Shown here: positions 39,101 to 48,214 of the stretch, in pieces
Position numbering within the stretch: position 1 is the stretch's first letter
Layout of the letters: the number at the start of each line of letters is the position of its first letter
Assembly: GCF_000403435.2 (NCBI RefSeq)
Contig: NZ_KE159707.1
Coordinates: forward strand, 212,095-276,094
From: Oscillibacter sp. 1-3
GTDB lineage: Bacteria; Bacillota; Clostridia; Oscillospirales; Oscillospiraceae
Length of the DNA stretch: 64,000 nt
Reading direction: 5' to 3'
Notes under the pieces: model-generated
Databases searched by the model: none
Told to the model about the DNA's origin: nothing
Seen by the model: only the letters and a program-made list of their open reading frames with translations
Program-made: the position numbers and the translations under genes

Positions 39101-41177
39101 AGCGGATCAGCTCATCCTCATAGGAAAGCTGGCAGGCCGCAATGGCGCACATCAAATCATCATAGCCCTCTTTTACGGCAACACTGCATACCGCCTGTAC
39201 ATTGGGATAATCAACCAGAGCCGCCGTGATTTCCACCCGGCCCAGCTTGTGCGCGGTCAGTGTATTGTCGGAGACGGAAACGACCTCTGGGTCGCTGCTG
39301 GTGAGGGTGTACCGCGCTCCGGCCGGGATGGTGGTTACTGTAACCGCTTCTGTCTCGCCAATAGAAAGGTCAAGGGTTTCGGGAGAAATAAAAATCTGCG
39401 GTGTATCGGGTGGAGGCGCATCTACAATTTGGAGCTTTGTTTCCTTCCAGTCCAGTAGTTCGCTGGCATCCCTATTGATAGCAATAACGTAAATAGAACT
39501 ATTGGGCTCGAATGCCATGCCAGGGATAATATCTGTTGCCGGTAACTCGGTGTACCTATCTCTGCTCTGAATTAAAAACACCCGTCCAGGCTCTCCGTCT
39601 CCCCAGTCTGTTTCAATAGACACATCAGCTGTTTCTGTGGAGCCATACTCAAATTTTTGGGGTTGGCCCAACAAATCAGAGGTTATGCCATCTCGAATCA
39701 GGGAAACAGACCGAATAGAAACCTTTTGCTCAGGAGGCGGCTCATCTGGATCGTCCAAAAGGACGTACGGAATGTTTTCGTTCTCCGCAAATTGGTGCGC
39801 ATAGGAATCTTTGTAACAATGTATCGTCAGTTTTTTGCAGTTCTCAAATGTACTTGCATCCATGTCTGTTACACTTTTGGGGATTGTGATACGTTCTAAT
39901 CTGGTGCAATTTCTGAACGCATAAACGCTTAATGTAGTGACACCCTCTGGAATGATAATGCTTTGCAGATTGGAACAATTAGAAAATGCGTTCTGGGAAA
40001 TTAGGGTGACGCTATCAGGGATGTTAATACTTTTTAGGCTTGTGCAATCCTGAAAGGTGCTAAACCCGACTTCCGTTATTCCTTCCGGGAGTACAACTTG
40101 AGTCAGATTTGAAGCACCAGAAAATGCGCGCCAGGAAATGTCAGAAACACTGCCTGGTACAGTAAACGTACTCTCGGACTTTCCGGCGGGATAGCTGATT
40201 AGGATGGTTCTTTCTTTGTTATACAAGATGCCGTCAACCGCCATATAGGCTGGATTATTGGCATCTACACGAATTTCGGTCATACTTGTACAATTGCTGA
40301 ACGGAGAATGGCTGATGTCATCCGCTATCCATCCATCATTATTGATAAAAAAAGTCGTAACACTGTCTGGAATACTGATACTAGGCAGACTTGTGCAATC
40401 CGAAAATGCGCGTTCACCGATAGCAGTTACACTGTCTGGTATGTTTACACTTTTCAAATTTGAACACCCAGCAAATGCGAGTTGGCTAATGGTGGTTATT
40501 CCATTTGGAATCGCAATGTGTTCCAAAGCTGTACAATCTGAAAAGATACCGGATGCAAGAGTTATCAAATTTTGGGGGATATTTACCACATATAACTGAG
40601 AACAGTCACTGAATGCGCCGTCTCCGATTGTTGTAACACTATCCGCAACATCGGCACGAATTAAGTTTTTACACTGCAAAAAGGCCTGCGATCCAATATG
40701 AGTTACACCATCTGGAATTTTTATGCGGGATATACTACTACAACTCCAAAACGCCAGATTTCCAATGTTGACTAAACTGGTGGGCATGGTTACATCCTGA
40801 ATACTTTCACAGGCGCAAAATGCGTACTTTCCAATGCTGGTTACACCGTCCTCAATTACGAGGTGCTTAATATCCTTGTGGTGCGAGAACCACGGGCTGG
40901 TTATGTGATAATACCATATACCATCAACCCAAATTTCATCGTCGCCATATTCACTGGGAATATCATTTTTATGATAATGCTCTGCGCTATAATTACTCAT
41001 TTTCCCGGTTCCCGTGATACGCAGAGTACCACCGCTATCCAGTGTCCAGGTCAAGTTAGCGCCACAAGTCCCGGACGCTATCTCATCTGCCGCAAACGCC
41101 GTCCCCGGCAACAACGTCAACACCATGCACAGACACAACGTTAGTGATAGAACCCTTTTTCTCATATTTGCCACCAT
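36156..41177 (-). CDS. Giant multidomain surface protein: LRR, Ig-like, lipase, RTX and SLH domains
   Basis: 1,673 residues; ATG 41177 has AGGAAAGGA upstream (a second start, MRKRVL, is four codons on). Signal peptide to LLPGTAFA; BspA-type leucine-rich repeats about 100-466 (SVTTIGDGAFSDCSQL-like units); Big_2-like about 620-700; an alpha/beta-hydrolase with lipase elbow GHSLGGA (Ser about 811) after IIAFRGTESPKD; RTX-like Ca-binding repeats LGGDGNDYLVGS about 1016; two InlB B-type repeats about 1316-1490; three SLH motifs about 1496-1673 for wall anchoring. It is probably a surface adhesin with esterase activity. The stop codon lies inside the CCCCTAC box beside oriT. Confidence 0.9.
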   Translation of the reverse strand: MVANMRKRVLSLTLCLCMVLTLLPGTAFAADEIASGTCGANLTWTLDSGGTLRITGTGKMSNYSAEHYHKNDIPSEYGDDEIWVDGIWYYHITSPWFSHHKDIKHLVIEDGVTSIGKYAFCACESIQDVTMPTSLVNIGNLAFWSCSSISRIKIPDGVTHIGSQAFLQCKNLIRADVADSVTTIGDGAFSDCSQLYVVNIPQNLITLASGIFSDCTALEHIAIPNGITTISQLAFAGCSNLKSVNIPDSVTAIGERAFSDCTSLPSISIPDSVTTFFINNDGWIADDISHSPFSNCTSMTEIRVDANNPAYMAVDGILYNKERTILISYPAGKSESTFTVPGSVSDISWRAFSGASNLTQVVLPEGITEVGFSTFQDCTSLKSINIPDSVTLISQNAFSNCSNLQSIIIPEGVTTLSVYAFRNCTRLERITIPKSVTDMDASTFENCKKLTIHCYKDSYAHQFAENENIPYVLLDDPDEPPPEQKVSIRSVSLIRDGITSDLLGQPQKFEYGSTETADVSIETDWGDGEPGRVFLIQSRDRYTELPATDIIPGMAFEPNSSIYVIAINRDASELLDWKETKLQIVDAPPPDTPQIFISPETLDLSIGETEAVTVTTIPAGARYTLTSSDPEVVSVSDNTLTAHKLGRVEITAALVDYPNVQAVCSVAVKEGYDDLMCAIAACQLSYEDELIRYGFGATVETFADAAIGPDRTLWNWAVWDAPLSDFYKDVLGAWKIVNVVSEPSGLFAVALDNAERNQRIIAFRGTESPKDIWADIEFAVLNKLPEQFSDAVDFYKRSIGDGRQILLTGHSLGGAIACYISLLTGERAELFNGANGLIMEDAYFAGGEEIYKHFHSAGDWNFTNHVTESKNNAFQFSLGTATFNEAVAYPNADRLPVQIHAPALTATTGAVGKNSCHDLCSMLEYDRSSGRFWLTQSTPYRQTLPEVRQFEMTRVDGLAFIENALNFVKTPLWLDALSLALKQCEIISNQDHLQIRFSFGSSGDDEIIDKNLIEQVVLLGGDGNDYLVGSSINDILVGGLGRNAMDGGPMNDLYVITGTSDQYINDCSGVDDIYIPSRVRVRSYENPTDKVDEYYVLTLTNGQRIMINKNRKQDFDNRFRVYSMDGTSCGSYRTVPQETETRMIALAAEDELAEAANGLPITTLEISGRDLILEVQGDAGNSVGTVNTTADSFPLYKPYGYFYYDRQEETLRAHLFGGSGEVRISSADPVAQTVACTSIFHNAEDDLPLKRFTAEIDLQASETILTPSCVVEEPAVPFRVMDNSGNTEDIPAKTEDLTAPPKPDTPEQPTHHTLTVTSGSGSGSYSAGTRISISATIPSGKRFVRWEASGGTIEDYLSASTYFVMPNGDVTLTAILTDESTGGTSGGSSGSNGWSTSTTYAVTVEKPEHGKVTSNRTNAASGSTIALTATPDIGYVLDTLTVTDSRGNEVKLTAQSGGKYTFTMPSRAVTVKATFTLLLDDTQKPCDGGADCPSRSFTDLRSVGTWYHEAVDYVLRNGLMGGYGNGLFGPDNHLSRAQLAQILYNREGKPAVTGGSAFTDVAPSAWYATAITWAAECGIVGGYGNGMFGPNDNITREQLAVMLWRYSGSPVATNKELHFNDESEISGYALEALRWAVENGILNGYGDGRLGPQRQATRAQVAQMLKNYLESYQ

Positions 41178-41199
41178 TCCTTTCCTGACTGTAAAGTGT

Positions 41200-41328
41200 A
41201 CGTTCCTGTAAAGGGATTTGGACTCTTAAAAATTCTTGTCAAAGTATTGAAACTATGCGATTTATATGGTATTCTTACTTTATCTAAAAAGCAAGGCCGA
41301 TTTACAAAAAAGTACACATTCTTGTAAA
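41200..41328. promoter_or_regulatory. Duplicated TTTACARGAAYGT motif upstream of the surface-protein gene
   Basis: On the minus strand, TTTACAGGAACGT (41212-41200) and TTTACAAGAATGT (41328-41316) match at 11 of 13 positions and are 116 bases apart. The first is 23 bases before the start codon. The second is followed by GTACTTTTTTGTAAA, making an imperfect inverted repeat. A TTGACA lies between them (about 41241-41236). This looks like a pair of operator or activator sites. Confidence 0.45.
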
Positions 41329-41337
41329 AAAGCCCCC

Positions 41338-42167
<830 letters not shown>

Positions 42168-42178
42168 GTTCATCCTCC

Positions 42179-42198
42179 TTCAAATTGAAATATTTTGG
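42179..42198. promoter_or_regulatory. Recurring intergenic palindrome, site F (divergent)
   Basis: TTCAAATTGAAATATTTTGG: a variant of the TCAAATTGAGGGATATTTTGC sequence seen at 56294, lacking the GG and one further base. It lies 12 bases upstream of the small HTH gene's start codon, overlapping the ribosome-binding region. Confidence 0.4.
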
Positions 42199-42835
42199 TG
42201 TTCGCCCGTCAGCGTATCTCATTCCCACAACAGCGGATTTGGTGCGCAGACGGGTGCGATTGATTGATGTGCGTCCATCCGACAGAGCCGCTGCCCATGA
42301 AGCCCTGTCCACAGGGACGCACTTTGCATTTCACGGTTTGGCGTGACTTCATGCTGAACCGTGAAAAACCAAACAGGGCGGCGTACTGTGTTTGCCGTTG
42401 GGCGCGTCGCTGTTTCGTATGGATTGCAGTACAAAAAGTTTCGTTTGTTCGCTGTTTTCACATGGATTGAAAGCAAACCTTGATTTCAAGGCTGATTCTT
42501 CTGCCGTTCTCCCCGAAAGCCGTTCCTGCCCCCATTTGCGGCGGCGTGCGGTCCCCTCTGGTGCGCTCGTGCCTTGCGGCAGTCGCGGCGCACTTCGCCG
42601 GGGGACATATCCCATTCGGACGGTCATGCACTTGTCAATTTTCACGTCTCTACCAGACACTTAAAATTATAGCGGTTTTATGTCCCTTTTCCCGTATATC
42701 CAAGAGGTAGGAAATCGGCCCCGAAACGGACAAATTTCCGCACTCTTGGAAATGCCGTCTTTCTTCGACAGAATATTACTGGAAACTGTTGTAAAATGAC
42801 GAAAGAGACGGTATAATTGCAGAGGAGGGAATGAT
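42199..42835. other. Gene-free region before the XRE regulator
   Basis: About 640 bases with no supported gene. Near its right end TTGTC...CCAGACACT (42632-42661) resembles the two 44-bp promoter sequences at 49149 and 50173, with one extra base in the spacer. The XRE gene's ribosome-binding site GAGGAGGG is at the end. Confidence 0.4.
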
Positions 42836-43684
42836 ATGGATGACGCTAAGCAGAGCATGCACGAGCGTTTTTGGGAATTGCGGAAGGATTGGAAGCTGAC
42901 GCTGGAACAGCTTGAGAAGCAGACCGGCATTTCAAAATCCGCGCTGGGCAGCTATGAAGCAGAAGGCACAAAAGACATCAGCCACTGGGCTGTTGTCAGA
43001 CTGGCGGAGTTCTATGGTGTGACTACGGACTACCTGCTGGGCTTGTCAGTTATGAAAAATCACCCAAACGCAGATTTGAATGATCTGCGTTTGAGTGATG
43101 AAATGATCGAGCTATTAAAAAGCGGCAGGATTAACAACCGGCTGCTTTGTGAGCTTGCCGCCCACGGTGACTTCCGGCGGTTTATGCTTGACCTGGAAAT
43201 ATATGTTGACCGGATTGCCAGCATGCACATCCGCAATAACAACACCGCTCTCAAAACCGAGCGCAAAGTATTGATGGAACGTGCGGGCCTGGATGACAAT
43301 GATTTGAATATGCGCACGCTGGAGTTGGTCCAGATAGATGAGGATGATTACTTCGCTCATGTGATTTTTGAGGATCTGCGGCCCATCATTCGGGATATTC
43401 GAGAGGCGCACAAATCCGATGCCACTACCGCTGACGCTGATACGGAGTCACCGGCAGAGAAAGCAGTACGTCAACTGGAAGCGGCTCTCAACTGTGAAGG
43501 GAGTAAGGAGGAAAAAATAGTAAGAGCACTCCTGTCGCAGCTTGAGATTGACTATGATTCATTGACGAAAGAAGAATTTGTGACTTTGATAGGAATTCTG
43601 AACAAGTCCGAGCACATGAAGAAGCATATCAGCAGGCGGGGCAAGGTTCCTGCCCCGCAGAGGCGGAAGCGAAAAAAGAGGTAA
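42836..43684 (+). CDS. XRE-family transcriptional regulator
   Basis: 282 residues. Residues about 8-70 are a Cro/C1-type HTH (LTLEQLEKQTGISKSALGSYEAEGTKDISHWAVVRLAEFYGVTTDYLLG). The C-terminal 210 residues are helical and acidic, with no recognised domain, and end in a basic tail (PQRRKRKKR). It is read opposite to its neighbours and ends at a strong terminator. It is probably the element's repressor; the recurring palindrome upstream of minus-strand genes is a candidate target, by inference only. Confidence 0.75.
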   Translation: MDDAKQSMHERFWELRKDWKLTLEQLEKQTGISKSALGSYEAEGTKDISHWAVVRLAEFYGVTTDYLLGLSVMKNHPNADLNDLRLSDEMIELLKSGRINNRLLCELAAHGDFRRFMLDLEIYVDRIASMHIRNNNTALKTERKVLMERAGLDDNDLNMRTLELVQIDEDDYFAHVIFEDLRPIIRDIREAHKSDATTADADTESPAEKAVRQLEAALNCEGSKEEKIVRALLSQLEIDYDSLTKEEFVTLIGILNKSEHMKKHISRRGKVPAPQRRKRKKR

Positions 43685-43701
43685 ACAGGCGGCCTAAATG
43701 T

Positions 43702-43749
43702 AAAAAGAGGGCGGAGAATGGATGAATTCCCATTCTCTGCCCTCTTTTT
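43702..43749 (+). terminator. Terminator of the XRE gene
   Basis: Stem of about 18 bp (AAAGAGGGCGGAGAATGG with CCATTCTCTGCCCTCTTT, one G-U) and an 8-base loop, ending in TTTTT. Possibly bidirectional, as A residues precede it. Confidence 0.85.
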
Positions 43750-43805
43750 GTTCGCCCAATCCTGCCTGACAGATGCCGTGAATGTAATTTTCTCAGATTA
43801 CTGTT

Positions 43806-44465
43806 TTACGGACACCTACCTAAGGGGCCGCCGCTCTTTTTTGTTCTCTCTGCGGCGCGCGTCCCGCCGCCCACAACACTTACTAACAGGCTGACCAAAT
43901 GGGTGACTGCTTTCGCCGCAGCCTGGACTGCCCGTTTTGTAATTGTGGCCGCTGACTTTGCCGCCTTCTTTGTATTGGCCAGTATTTGGCGTTTCATATT
44001 CTGCTGTGCCGCCTGTTTCGCTGTGGTAGCCGGGGAAACTCCGGACTTCGAATACCTCGAAAGTATGGGTGTTGCAGCTTTCCTCTGCCTATGTCCAGGC
44101 TGAATTGCACTGCGGGTTTTGGGTATTCCAGTTGGGCGGACCCCCTGTGCCTTTGAGCGCTTTGTCCGTGGCAAAGGGAGGCTTCGGCGCCGTCGCTGAC
44201 AATTGGTCCCGGCGTTCTGAGAACCCGCAGTAGAATATTGTTTTATGTCCGCGGTTTTGTACTGCCGTGTTCCATCCATGCGCAGTACCGTTTCTGATTT
44301 TATAAAAGGACTGTCCGCGCTTTTTCTCCTCGCTGTGGTCTCCACAGGAGAAGTGACCACAGGATCATTGGCAATACGCTTTTTCAGCTGGCTGGCGGCA
44401 GAACGCTTTTTCAGACCATGCGATACCGTACGATTACAGGAAACCGCGGAGGATACCTGGGGCAT
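43806..44465 (-). pseudogene. Middle fragment of a conjugation-associated C40/CHAP peptidase
   Basis: A basic, alanine-rich frame with KRQILANTKKAAKSAATITK, RAVQAAAKAVTHLVSLLVS and VRPTGIPKTRSAIQPGHRQR. In intact conjugative elements this lysine/alanine-rich region precedes the membrane helix and C40 peptidase domain of a VirB1-like protein. Here the frame ends just after the start of the hydrophobic segment and no peptidase follows. The N-terminal part is the separate frame at 44533-44799. The transfer-pore peptidase is therefore lost. Confidence 0.55.
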
Positions 44466-44532
44466 CTCCGGCGGATCGAGTGAAGGACTCCTTTAGATTC
44501 AATCACATCTGCCGGTCCTGGCCGCGGCGGAT

Positions 44533-44799
44533 TCAACTGCCGCTTGTTTTCAATTTTGGTTGGGCCAACTGCCCTTTGATGACAGCCGGAATAGCGGCGG
44601 CCATCTCATCCGCGGCCCACTCCGCCGTACGCTCCACCTGTCCAGTGGCGTATCCGGTTTCCGATTCCTGCTCACCGCGGCTCTGAGCACGTCTTTTGAG
44701 ATATGCACGCTTCATTATGCGGCCTGCGTATTTAGCCGGTGTACGAGGGCCGCAGTTCTTTGGTACACGGCCCGCCTCCTTTTTCTTAATTCTTGGCAT
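44533..44799 (-). pseudogene. N-terminal fragment of the same C40 peptidase gene
   Basis: 88 codons from the ATG at 44799, eight bases after AGGAGG. PRIKKKEAGRVPKNCGPRT and ESETGYATGQVERTAEWAAD resemble the cytoplasmic N-terminus of the conjugative C40 peptidases (the YAxxQVE pattern). It stops at TSGS; the next fragment (43806-44465) is in another frame. A 67-base gap separates them. Alternatively it is a genuine small protein, as its ribosome-binding site is intact. Confidence 0.5.
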
Positions 44800-44843
44800 T
44801 GGAATATCCTCCTGAAAGAATTTCACAAACTAAAATAAGCAAA

Positions 44844-44875
44844 AGAGAACACCGTGCAATTGCACGGTGTTCTCT
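44844..44875 (-). terminator. Perfect 32-bp palindrome, terminator of the 44951 gene
   Basis: AGAGAACACCGTGCAA and its exact complement abut with no loop. On the minus strand it is followed by TTTTGCTTATTTT, 75 bases after the stop of the 44951-46615 gene. Confidence 0.75.
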
Positions 44876-44950
44876 CTCCCTTGTTTAAGAAAAATATTGT
44901 TCTTGCAATAAAGCTGTCAACACCAGAAGCATGAGTAAAATAGAACTGGA

Positions 44951-46615
44951 TTATTGGTTCTCCTGGATAACCGGCTTTTCATACGTCACATGAAATTCGC
45001 CATTCCGAAATACAAATACAGGCTCCTGAAACACGGGAGTCCCCGTATACTCCTTCATAAGATTTCGATAGGCGTCCCCGATCTGCTTATCCCAGGTTCC
45101 ATCTTGATTCATTTTCTCTATCATCTGTGTGATTTCATCAGTGCTTCCCTGCCAATGTCCATTCACATACGAAATATCATCAATACCAAAACCAAAACGG
45201 TACTGTAAATTTCTGTTCATTTCGCTCCTGCGATATGCCGCCAAATACTGTCCCATTTTTTTCGTATAGCTCTCCGGGATATTTGCGATTCCATAGTTCC
45301 CCATATCCCCGGCAGATAGATGATCTGCCCGCCACGGCGTGAAACTGAGGTCCGGCTGTCTGTGGAAATAAAGCGCGTAAATCGTGGTCTTAAGCGGGTT
45401 GAACACATAGCCCTCCCCAGGATTTCTATTGATAACACTCTCGATCAGCCGGTTTTCTTCCTCTGTCCCACCCTTCACAGAGAAACTGAAGTTTTCCGTA
45501 TTGAGATAAAACTGATATTCCCGATCAATATCCAGGCTGAACCCCGCCCGATCAAACTCTTCCCGTATCTCGTTTTCGACAGAACTCATTCCCTCGTTAA
45601 AGTTCTGCCAGTGACCCCTTTCATAATTTGCGGCATCTGGAAATAGAAAGCGCTCCTCCTCTGTCAGCCTTTGTGTTTTGACGAACTTTCTTGAGAGAAA
45701 AGTATTTTCAAAATCGTTGCACAAGTTAAAAATTTCCTCTGTCGAGCCATACCGCAGTATATGTTTGAACTCGTTCACATATCCGGTATAGTCCGACGGC
45801 ATGTCATAAAATCCGTTGAGTTTACGGTTGGGATGTTCTGCGTTCCATTTCACAAGTCTCGCATTATGCTCCGCGTTGCTGATCCACGTGTGCTTAGCAT
45901 AATCCTCTAGCAATCCATCGTTGGATAGGAGGTACTCCTTCATCAATTGCACCCTAACCGGGTTTCTCCGGTCAAAATTCCCTCCGGGTTTTTTCAACAC
46001 TCTTTCAGCATAATTCTTATCCTGTTTCAGCAGTTCATACAGCCGATTAAATTCATCACTGTACACCCTTGTCTGTGCAGAGGCTTTGGTATCAGGCCCC
46101 GCCTGTGTTTTTGCAGAATGAATTTGCTGAAAAATTCCGTTCAATTTGGAATAGACAGAAGTTAGCAGCTCACAATTCCTGCGTTCTTCATCGCTGGAAT
46201 AATTTCCGGACTCTATCGCGTGGTCACACTGCTGCCCGCACTTCTGGAGAAACAGCATAAAGTCCGTGGTCTCATTACCGTGCGGCCAGGAAATAGCCTG
46301 CTCATGGGCCGGCATTGTACCGCCATAGGCGGCGCTGTACTCCTGCCCTGTCAATATGCCGCTGCTACGCAGTTGTGCCAATAATTTTGTATATGCATTG
46401 CGGCTCATACTCTGTACGTCATACTCCGGAGCCAGCTTTGCAGCCATCTCCGCCGTAAATGGGAGGCTTTTTTCCTCCACCTGGTCATACATGGCGCCGC
46501 TGGAGGAAAATTGGTCTACCTTCGCTTTGGAGGCCTCCGTTTTGATGCACTTGGGCGTTTTTCCGGGCTGCAAACCAATGTATGGCTGGCCAGATATACC
46601 TTGGATACCACTCAT
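44951..46615 (-). CDS. Unrecognised 554-residue protein in the sigma-factor operon
   Basis: ATG behind AGGAGG. No signal peptide or membrane helix is evident. The N-terminus is MSGIQGISGQPYIGLQPGKT, reminiscent of proteins exported without a cleaved signal, but this is weak. Features include MSRNAYTKLLAQLRSSGILT, a charged helical centre, and YGIANIPESYTKKMGQYLAAYRRS. It is the last gene of the minus-strand run that begins with the sigma factor, although a terminator precedes it (46644-46670). Function unknown. Confidence 0.6.
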   Translation of the reverse strand: MSGIQGISGQPYIGLQPGKTPKCIKTEASKAKVDQFSSSGAMYDQVEEKSLPFTAEMAAKLAPEYDVQSMSRNAYTKLLAQLRSSGILTGQEYSAAYGGTMPAHEQAISWPHGNETTDFMLFLQKCGQQCDHAIESGNYSSDEERRNCELLTSVYSKLNGIFQQIHSAKTQAGPDTKASAQTRVYSDEFNRLYELLKQDKNYAERVLKKPGGNFDRRNPVRVQLMKEYLLSNDGLLEDYAKHTWISNAEHNARLVKWNAEHPNRKLNGFYDMPSDYTGYVNEFKHILRYGSTEEIFNLCNDFENTFLSRKFVKTQRLTEEERFLFPDAANYERGHWQNFNEGMSSVENEIREEFDRAGFSLDIDREYQFYLNTENFSFSVKGGTEEENRLIESVINRNPGEGYVFNPLKTTIYALYFHRQPDLSFTPWRADHLSAGDMGNYGIANIPESYTKKMGQYLAAYRRSEMNRNLQYRFGFGIDDISYVNGHWQGSTDEITQMIEKMNQDGTWDKQIGDAYRNLMKEYTGTPVFQEPVFVFRNGEFHVTYEKPVIQENQ

Positions 46616-46643
46616 ATATTACCCTCCTGTAAAGGATTAAAAG

Positions 46644-46670
46644 CCCCCCTCTGTGATTTACAGAGGGGGG
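46644..46670 (-). terminator. Terminator after the 46677 gene
   Basis: Ten-bp stem CCCCCCTCTG/CAGAGGGGGG with a 7-base loop. On the minus strand it is followed by CTTTTAATCC. The gene at 44951-46615 begins 28 bases later, so it is read partly by readthrough or from its own promoter. Confidence 0.75.
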
Positions 46671-46676
46671 GTAGCA

Positions 46677-47705
46677 TTATGCGCCAAAAGCGGCAAGGTA
46701 GTTAACTACCACTTCCCCCTTGAATGTATATGTGGCATTAGTAGCTGCGTTGTACTTCCAATCAACATTGGTAAGCTGGAATTTATAGATTCCTCTTGCT
46801 GGTGCTCCAGACGCTTCTGTATAATCGATAAATTCTACTTCTGCTCCGCTTGAGGGCACCGATCTATCTACAAGAGGCTTTGTAGCCTGGGGCATGGTCG
46901 CCTTTAGTCTAGCCGACCAGATAGCTGAGGAATTGCTTGAGGAAAGGTACTTCACAACTACTGTATGCACCCATGCTTTTTGAGGGATTCCGCTGCTCAC
47001 AGATATGCTCGTAGACAAAGAAGATTTGTTGGGGTTTCGCACACTCAATGAAAAAGTACCGCCGTTGGCACTTCTTTCCTCAACTACCGGAGTTCCAAAC
47101 CAGAATGAATAATGGGGCTGAGTGTTCGTCGAATCCGTACTAAATTTGAGCATTTGCTGGCAAACATTGGTTGGATCTGGATTCATCTCAATATAATAGA
47201 CCATATGTCCGTTATCGATTGTCTTGTTATAGTAGTCTACCTTGCTGGCCATGCTAACTCCATTTTGGCTGACAATCTGTTTGCCGCTACGGTCTGTAAG
47301 CGTAAAATTGACTTCCGGATCAGCATAAATAGTCAGTACATTCTGCGGGATAGTTCCAACGCTTGAGTATTCCAAGTTATACAACATAAAGTTTTGTTCT
47401 TCGCTGTTATCCCGCAAAAAGGCACCATACCTATAAAAGCTAATCGGACGATTTTGCATAGTATGCACTGAGTTATGTTTGTATACCACAACATACTCTG
47501 TGCCCTCAGGCGAAACATGCTCCGCCTCGCCAGTCGATACCTTTTTTTCATATTGGTCGTACGCGTCAAGGGTGTCAACAGAGCTAAAGTCATACCTGGA
47601 GTCTGTATAAGTGGATTCAGCCGCATGAGCGGGAACAGCTCCAACACACATAACGGCACACATTAACAGTCCCAAAAAACGTGCATAAAGGCGTCTCTTT
47701 TTCAT
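46677..47705 (-). CDS. Secreted protein of unknown function (342 residues)
   Basis: ATG with AAGGAGG upstream. Signal peptide KKRRLYARFLGLLMCAVMCVGAVPAHA, cleaved about residue 28. The mature part is beta-rich (YSFWFGTPVVEERSANGGTFSLSVRNPN, GIYKFQLTNVDWKYNAATNATYTFKGEVVVNY) with few cysteines and no anchor motif. No known domain is recognised. It follows the 139-residue secreted protein by 83 bases, a gap that holds the recurring palindrome. Confidence 0.65.
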   Translation of the reverse strand: MKKRRLYARFLGLLMCAVMCVGAVPAHAAESTYTDSRYDFSSVDTLDAYDQYEKKVSTGEAEHVSPEGTEYVVVYKHNSVHTMQNRPISFYRYGAFLRDNSEEQNFMLYNLEYSSVGTIPQNVLTIYADPEVNFTLTDRSGKQIVSQNGVSMASKVDYYNKTIDNGHMVYYIEMNPDPTNVCQQMLKFSTDSTNTQPHYSFWFGTPVVEERSANGGTFSLSVRNPNKSSLSTSISVSSGIPQKAWVHTVVVKYLSSSNSSAIWSARLKATMPQATKPLVDRSVPSSGAEVEFIDYTEASGAPARGIYKFQLTNVDWKYNAATNATYTFKGEVVVNYLAAFGA

Positions 47706-47752
47706 AAAGATTACGTCCTCCTTGTAAAAAGATATAATACAGCGTTAACTTG

Positions 47753-47765
47753 CCTCAATTTGAGG
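47753..47765. promoter_or_regulatory. Recurring intergenic palindrome, site A
   Basis: CCTCAATTTGAGG, a 13-base palindrome, about 50 bases upstream of the 46677-47705 gene start. The same sequence recurs at 52002, 56294, 57292 and 61111. Confidence 0.55.
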
Positions 47766-47788
47766 TTTGTTTTACCCGTCGGCGGCAA

Positions 47789-48208
47789 TCAGGTTGCCCG
47801 CTTTGACGTTGTGGTAACTGTCCGGTAATCAGTATTTCCAAACACGGTAACTTTTGCACGGTATTCGGTGCCGGCCACTCCGTCATACAAAACGTATCCT
47901 CTGTGAACATCATCGTTCGTAGTAGACAGTTCCGGATAATCGCTGCTAGTATAAGTCTCTGCTTCAATCCAGGAGTTTCCGACCTTCTTCTCCACCACGA
48001 TTTTGCTGACGCCCAATTCTTTTATTGTGTCAGTGGCCATGACAGTATACGAGACTTTCATCACCCCTCCACCTTGAGCAGAAATCGTAGCACTATATTT
48101 GGCCAAATAGTCACTGGAATAGACGGCGGCGCTTGCAGCAACACACAAAGAGAGGGAGAAGGCAAGCAGGAAAAAGATGGTCAAACTGTGTTTATATAGT
48201 TTTTTCAA
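47789..48208 (-). CDS. Small secreted protein (139 residues)
   Basis: It starts at TTG 48208; the preceding gene's last codons (GAGGAGTAG) provide the ribosome-binding site nine bases upstream. Signal peptide KKLYKHSLTIFFLLAFSLSLCVAASA (cleavage about 27). The mature part of about 110 residues is Ser/Thr- and Val-rich, probably a beta-sandwich (ISAQGGGVMKVSYTVMATDT, GYVLYDGVAGTEYRAKVTVFGN). Six bases separate it from the anti-sigma gene, so the two are tightly coupled. Function unknown; possibly the signal-bearing or effector protein of the sigma system. Confidence 0.65.
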   Translation of the reverse strand: MKKLYKHSLTIFFLLAFSLSLCVAASAAVYSSDYLAKYSATISAQGGGVMKVSYTVMATDTIKELGVSKIVVEKKVGNSWIEAETYTSSDYPELSTTNDDVHRGYVLYDGVAGTEYRAKVTVFGNTDYRTVTTTSKRAT

Positions 48209-48214
48209 TGTAAT

